Positions 23,760 to 25,225 of a DNA stretch of 25,225 nt are shown here, in pieces (the first letter of the stretch is position 1; every line of letters starts with the position of its first letter). The notes under the pieces are model-generated. The model was not told the origin of the DNA. It searched no databases and worked only from the letters and a program-made list of their open reading frames with translations. The stretch lies in assembly GCF_900545795.1 (NCBI RefSeq), contig NZ_URAR01000023.1:1-25225 (forward strand). Direction: 5' to 3'. The stretch comes from an uncultured Veillonella sp. (GTDB taxonomy: Bacteria; Bacillota; Negativicutes; Veillonellales; Veillonellaceae). The translations under genes were made by a program, and so were the position numbers.

Positions 23760-23927
23760 AATAATCTAACTCCTTTTTAACCTTTTACCTATGATTTATA
23801 ACTTTTATAAATTTTACTTAATACTTCTACTTAATTTCTTTGCTTACTTTTACTTACAAATTAAATTCAAACAATGTTTACTACTTATTTCTTTCATTTA
23901 ATAACCGATTATCTTGTCTGTAATTGT
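23760..23927 (-). other. Leader of the ferritin-like gene, AT-rich degenerate repeats
   Basis: A roughly 160-base untranslated leader made mostly of imperfect TTTACTTA and CTACTTA words. It holds no open frame. An imperfect inverted repeat is at 23899-23913. Confidence 0.4.
23899..23913. promoter_or_regulatory. Possible operator near the ferritin-like transcription start
   Basis: TAATAACCGATTATC reads as near-symmetric GATAA/TTATT arms and lies about 14 bases downstream of the -10 box. AT-rich symmetry of this kind resembles Fur or PerR type sites, but the match is partial. Confidence 0.25.
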
Positions 23928-23956
23928 ATTGTACACAACTTTTATATTTATGTCAA
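23928..23956 (-). promoter_or_regulatory. Strong sigma-70 promoter of the ferritin-like gene
   Basis: A perfect TTGACA (23951-23956), a 17-base spacer and TACAAT (23928-23933) on the minus strand. This is one of the best promoter matches in the window. Confidence 0.8.
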
Positions 23957-24031
23957 CTAAATTTTATGCAATTTAATTGTTTTATTTTAAATGTTTAAAA
24001 AAAGCACATAAAACCAAGGTTTTAAAATAAC

Positions 24032-24067
24032 AAAAAGCTGCCATGGATTGCTCCACAGCAGCTTTTT
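24032..24067 (-). terminator. Terminator downstream of gpx copy 2
   Basis: The arms AAAAAGCTGC and GCAGCTTTTT with inner TGG/CCA pairs form a long symmetric hairpin starting about 27 bases after the stop codon. T-runs occur on both strands, so it may work in both directions. A small AAAACC/GGTTTT hairpin follows at 24010-24023. Confidence 0.88.
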
Positions 24068-24093
24068 GCATTCTATTCATTAAGGATATGTAA

Positions 24094-24636
24094 TTATTCA
24101 GCTAATAGCTTTTCAATTTGAGCTTTCATTTCTTCTGGCTCTACATTGGATTCAAAACGATCTACTACTTCACCTTTACGGTTAATTAAGAATTTAGTAA
24201 AGTTCCATTTAATAGAATCATCACCAAGGAATTGAGGATATTCATCTTTTAAGAAATCCATAGATTCTACATTATTGCCATGGAAGCCTTTAAAGCCTTG
24301 TTCCTTAGTTAAATATTGGAATAAAGGAATAGCGCCACCATCACGAACTTCAGTTTTACCCATTACAGGGAATGTAACGCCATAGTTTAATTTACAGAAA
24401 TGTTGGATTTCATCATTATCGCCAGGCTCTTGTTCTTCAAATTGATTGGAAGGTACTGCAATAATTGTAAACCCTTTATCTTTATATTCTTTATATAGAG
24501 CTTCTAACCCTTCATATTGATGTGTAAAACCACATTTACTAGCTGTATTAGCAATCACTAATACTTGGCCTTCATAATCTTTTAAAGACACATCTTTGCC
24601 AGCTTTATCTTTTACACTATACTCATATACGCTCAT
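24094..24636 (-). CDS. Cysteine-type glutathione peroxidase (thiol peroxidase), copy 2
   Basis: A 180-residue paralogue of the protein at 22602-23147, with long identical blocks (MSVYEYSVKDK, YEGLEALYKEYK, FCKLNYGVTFP, WNFTKF). C35, Q65, C81 and W144 with N145 are all kept. The two differ mainly in the first 30 residues after the start motif and around residues 100-130. AGGAGG lies about 7 bases before the ATG. It has its own promoter with two palindromes nearby and its own terminator, so it can be controlled separately from copy 1. Confidence 0.95.
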   Translation of the reverse strand: MSVYEYSVKDKAGKDVSLKDYEGQVLVIANTASKCGFTHQYEGLEALYKEYKDKGFTIIAVPSNQFEEQEPGDNDEIQHFCKLNYGVTFPVMGKTEVRDGGAIPLFQYLTKEQGFKGFHGNNVESMDFLKDEYPQFLGDDSIKWNFTKFLINRKGEVVDRFESNVEPEEMKAQIEKLLAE

Positions 24637-24668
24637 AATAGCCTCCTATATTAATAAAAATACGCCTC

Positions 24669-24685
24669 TTGCGAAAATTTCGCAA
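24669..24685. promoter_or_regulatory. 17-bp perfect palindrome in the gpx copy 2 leader
   Basis: TTGCGAAA and TTTCGCAA flank a single central base. It lies about 20 bases downstream of the expected start of transcription and 33 bases before the start codon. It is a good repressor-site candidate, or a small hairpin. Confidence 0.5.
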
Positions 24686-24713
24686 TGCAGGTGATTCTTA
24701 AGTCCTAATAACT

Positions 24714-24742
24714 ATTATAAACGATAGGTCGAAAAAAATCAA
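24714..24742 (-). promoter_or_regulatory. Promoter of gpx copy 2
   Basis: TTGATT (24737-24742), a 17-base spacer and a perfect TATAAT (24714-24719) on the minus strand, about 78 bases before the start codon. Confidence 0.65.
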
Positions 24743-24762
24743 TTTGATTGTTGTCAATTAAA

Positions 24763-24775
24763 TTTTGTGACAAAA
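24763..24775. promoter_or_regulatory. 13-bp palindrome upstream of the gpx copy 2 promoter
   Basis: TTTTGT and ACAAAA flank a central G. It is about 20 bases upstream of the -35 box, a position suited to an activator or a second operator. Confidence 0.35.
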
Positions 24776-24981
24776 CAAATTTTTCCTATATATGAACCCA
24801 TATTACTTTTTCAAAATATTTTGAGTTTAAAGATAAAACCGAATTTATAAAATTTTATTTGAGTCTGAGTTGTACACTACTCTCAAACACTTACACACAT
24901 AATGTCTCAAAAGTATCTATTTTAAACGATCTACCCACCACTCAATTTTAGCTTTCACAGTCACTTCCACCATTTAAATAC
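24776..24981. other. AT-rich spacer between tuf and gpx copy 2
   Basis: About 200 bases with no open frame, RNA gene or repeat that I can support, lying between the tuf terminator and the gpx copy 2 control region. Confidence 0.5.
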
Positions 24982-25020
24982 AAAAAAGGCTAGTTTTACA
25001 AATAAAACTAGCCTTTTTTT
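24982..25020 (-). terminator. Terminator of tuf
   Basis: A perfect hairpin of at least 13 pairs (GGCTAGTTTTA with TAAAACTAGCC) with a 4-base loop, with A-runs before it and T-runs after it on the minus strand. It begins 45 bases after the tuf stop codon. Confidence 0.93.
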
Positions 25021-25064
25021 GAAGTGCAATTATTTAATTTATATTAACTACAAATGTAAATTAA

Positions 25065-25225
25065 TTATGCTTCGATAGCTGTAACAACACCAGCACCTAC
25101 TGTGTGGCCACCTTCGCGGATAGCGAAACGTAAACCTTCTTCAACAGCGATTGGAGTGATCAATTCGATATTCATAGTGATGTTGTCGCCAGGCATACAC
25201 ATTTCTGTGCCTTCTGGAAGATTGA
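25065..25225 (-). CDS. tuf: Elongation factor Tu, C-terminal end (partial)
   Basis: Only the last 52 complete codons are inside the window; the rest lies beyond the right edge. The encoded end includes MCMPGDNITMNIELITPIA, then LRFAIREGGHTVGAGVV and a terminal Ala, the highly conserved domain 3 terminus of EF-Tu, which delivers aminoacyl-tRNA to the ribosome. The stop is TAA at 25065-25067. A strong terminator follows, so tuf ends its operon. Confidence 0.97.
   Translation of the reverse strand, partial: NLPEGTEMCMPGDNITMNIELITPIAVEEGLRFAIREGGHTVGAGVVTAIEA

Noticed and set aside
24776..24981. A small gene or RNA between tuf and gpx copy 2
   Set aside because: No open frame with a ribosome-binding site and no stable hairpin other than the tuf terminator was found.

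Overview
The window is AT-rich, and all 21 protein genes and all four tRNAs lie on the minus strand. It reads as chromosomal core sequence from an anaerobic member of the Negativicutes, most probably Veillonella. This rests on recognised protein families: a corrinoid-oriented hem cluster, a CobT-type phenolic-base activation gene, a LarC-type nickel-cofactor gene, the ylm/sepF/divIVA division cluster and a tuf gene. The genus is inferred from gene content, not from an alignment. Genes are described below in transcription order, from high to low coordinate.

Right end (about 22.2-25.2 kb): the 3' end of tuf (EF-Tu) with its terminator; an oxidative-stress group of glutathione peroxidase, ferritin-like protein and a second close glutathione peroxidase paralogue; then a compact structured segment ending in a very strong terminator, which may be a small RNA or a structured 3' UTR.

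Middle (15.5-22.2 kb): a large B12-binding-type radical SAM protein, then the cell-division neighbourhood pgeF(ylmD), yggS(ylmE), sepF, proC, ylmH, divIVA, closed by a terminator. proC sits where ylmG is found in many Firmicutes.

Tetrapyrrole block (8.4-15.3 kb): a precorrin-2 dehydrogenase-like protein, hemA, hemC, a cobA-hemD fusion, hemB and hemL. Together these run from glutamyl-tRNA to uroporphyrinogen III and then precorrin-2/sirohydrochlorin. No gene for the later haem steps (hemE, hemN, hemH) is present here, so the block looks built for sirohaem and cobamide supply. A small unknown gene and a MATE exporter follow hemL.

Left part (0.1-6.5 kb): tyrA is followed closely by a 740-residue protein made of two CobT-like domains. 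The first keeps the phosphate-binding and catalytic motifs and the second has lost several. This matches a fused form of the ArsA/ArsB pair, which attaches phenol or p-cresol as the lower ligand of cobamides. Next come a LarC1-length nickel-cofactor protein with a His-rich insert, a Gly-Asn-Glu-Val tRNA operon with two promoters, and an M20 amidohydrolase.

Several spacers are filled with degenerate 10-15 bp AT-rich repeats. A similar repeat, in frame, forms part of the linker between the two CobT-like domains.
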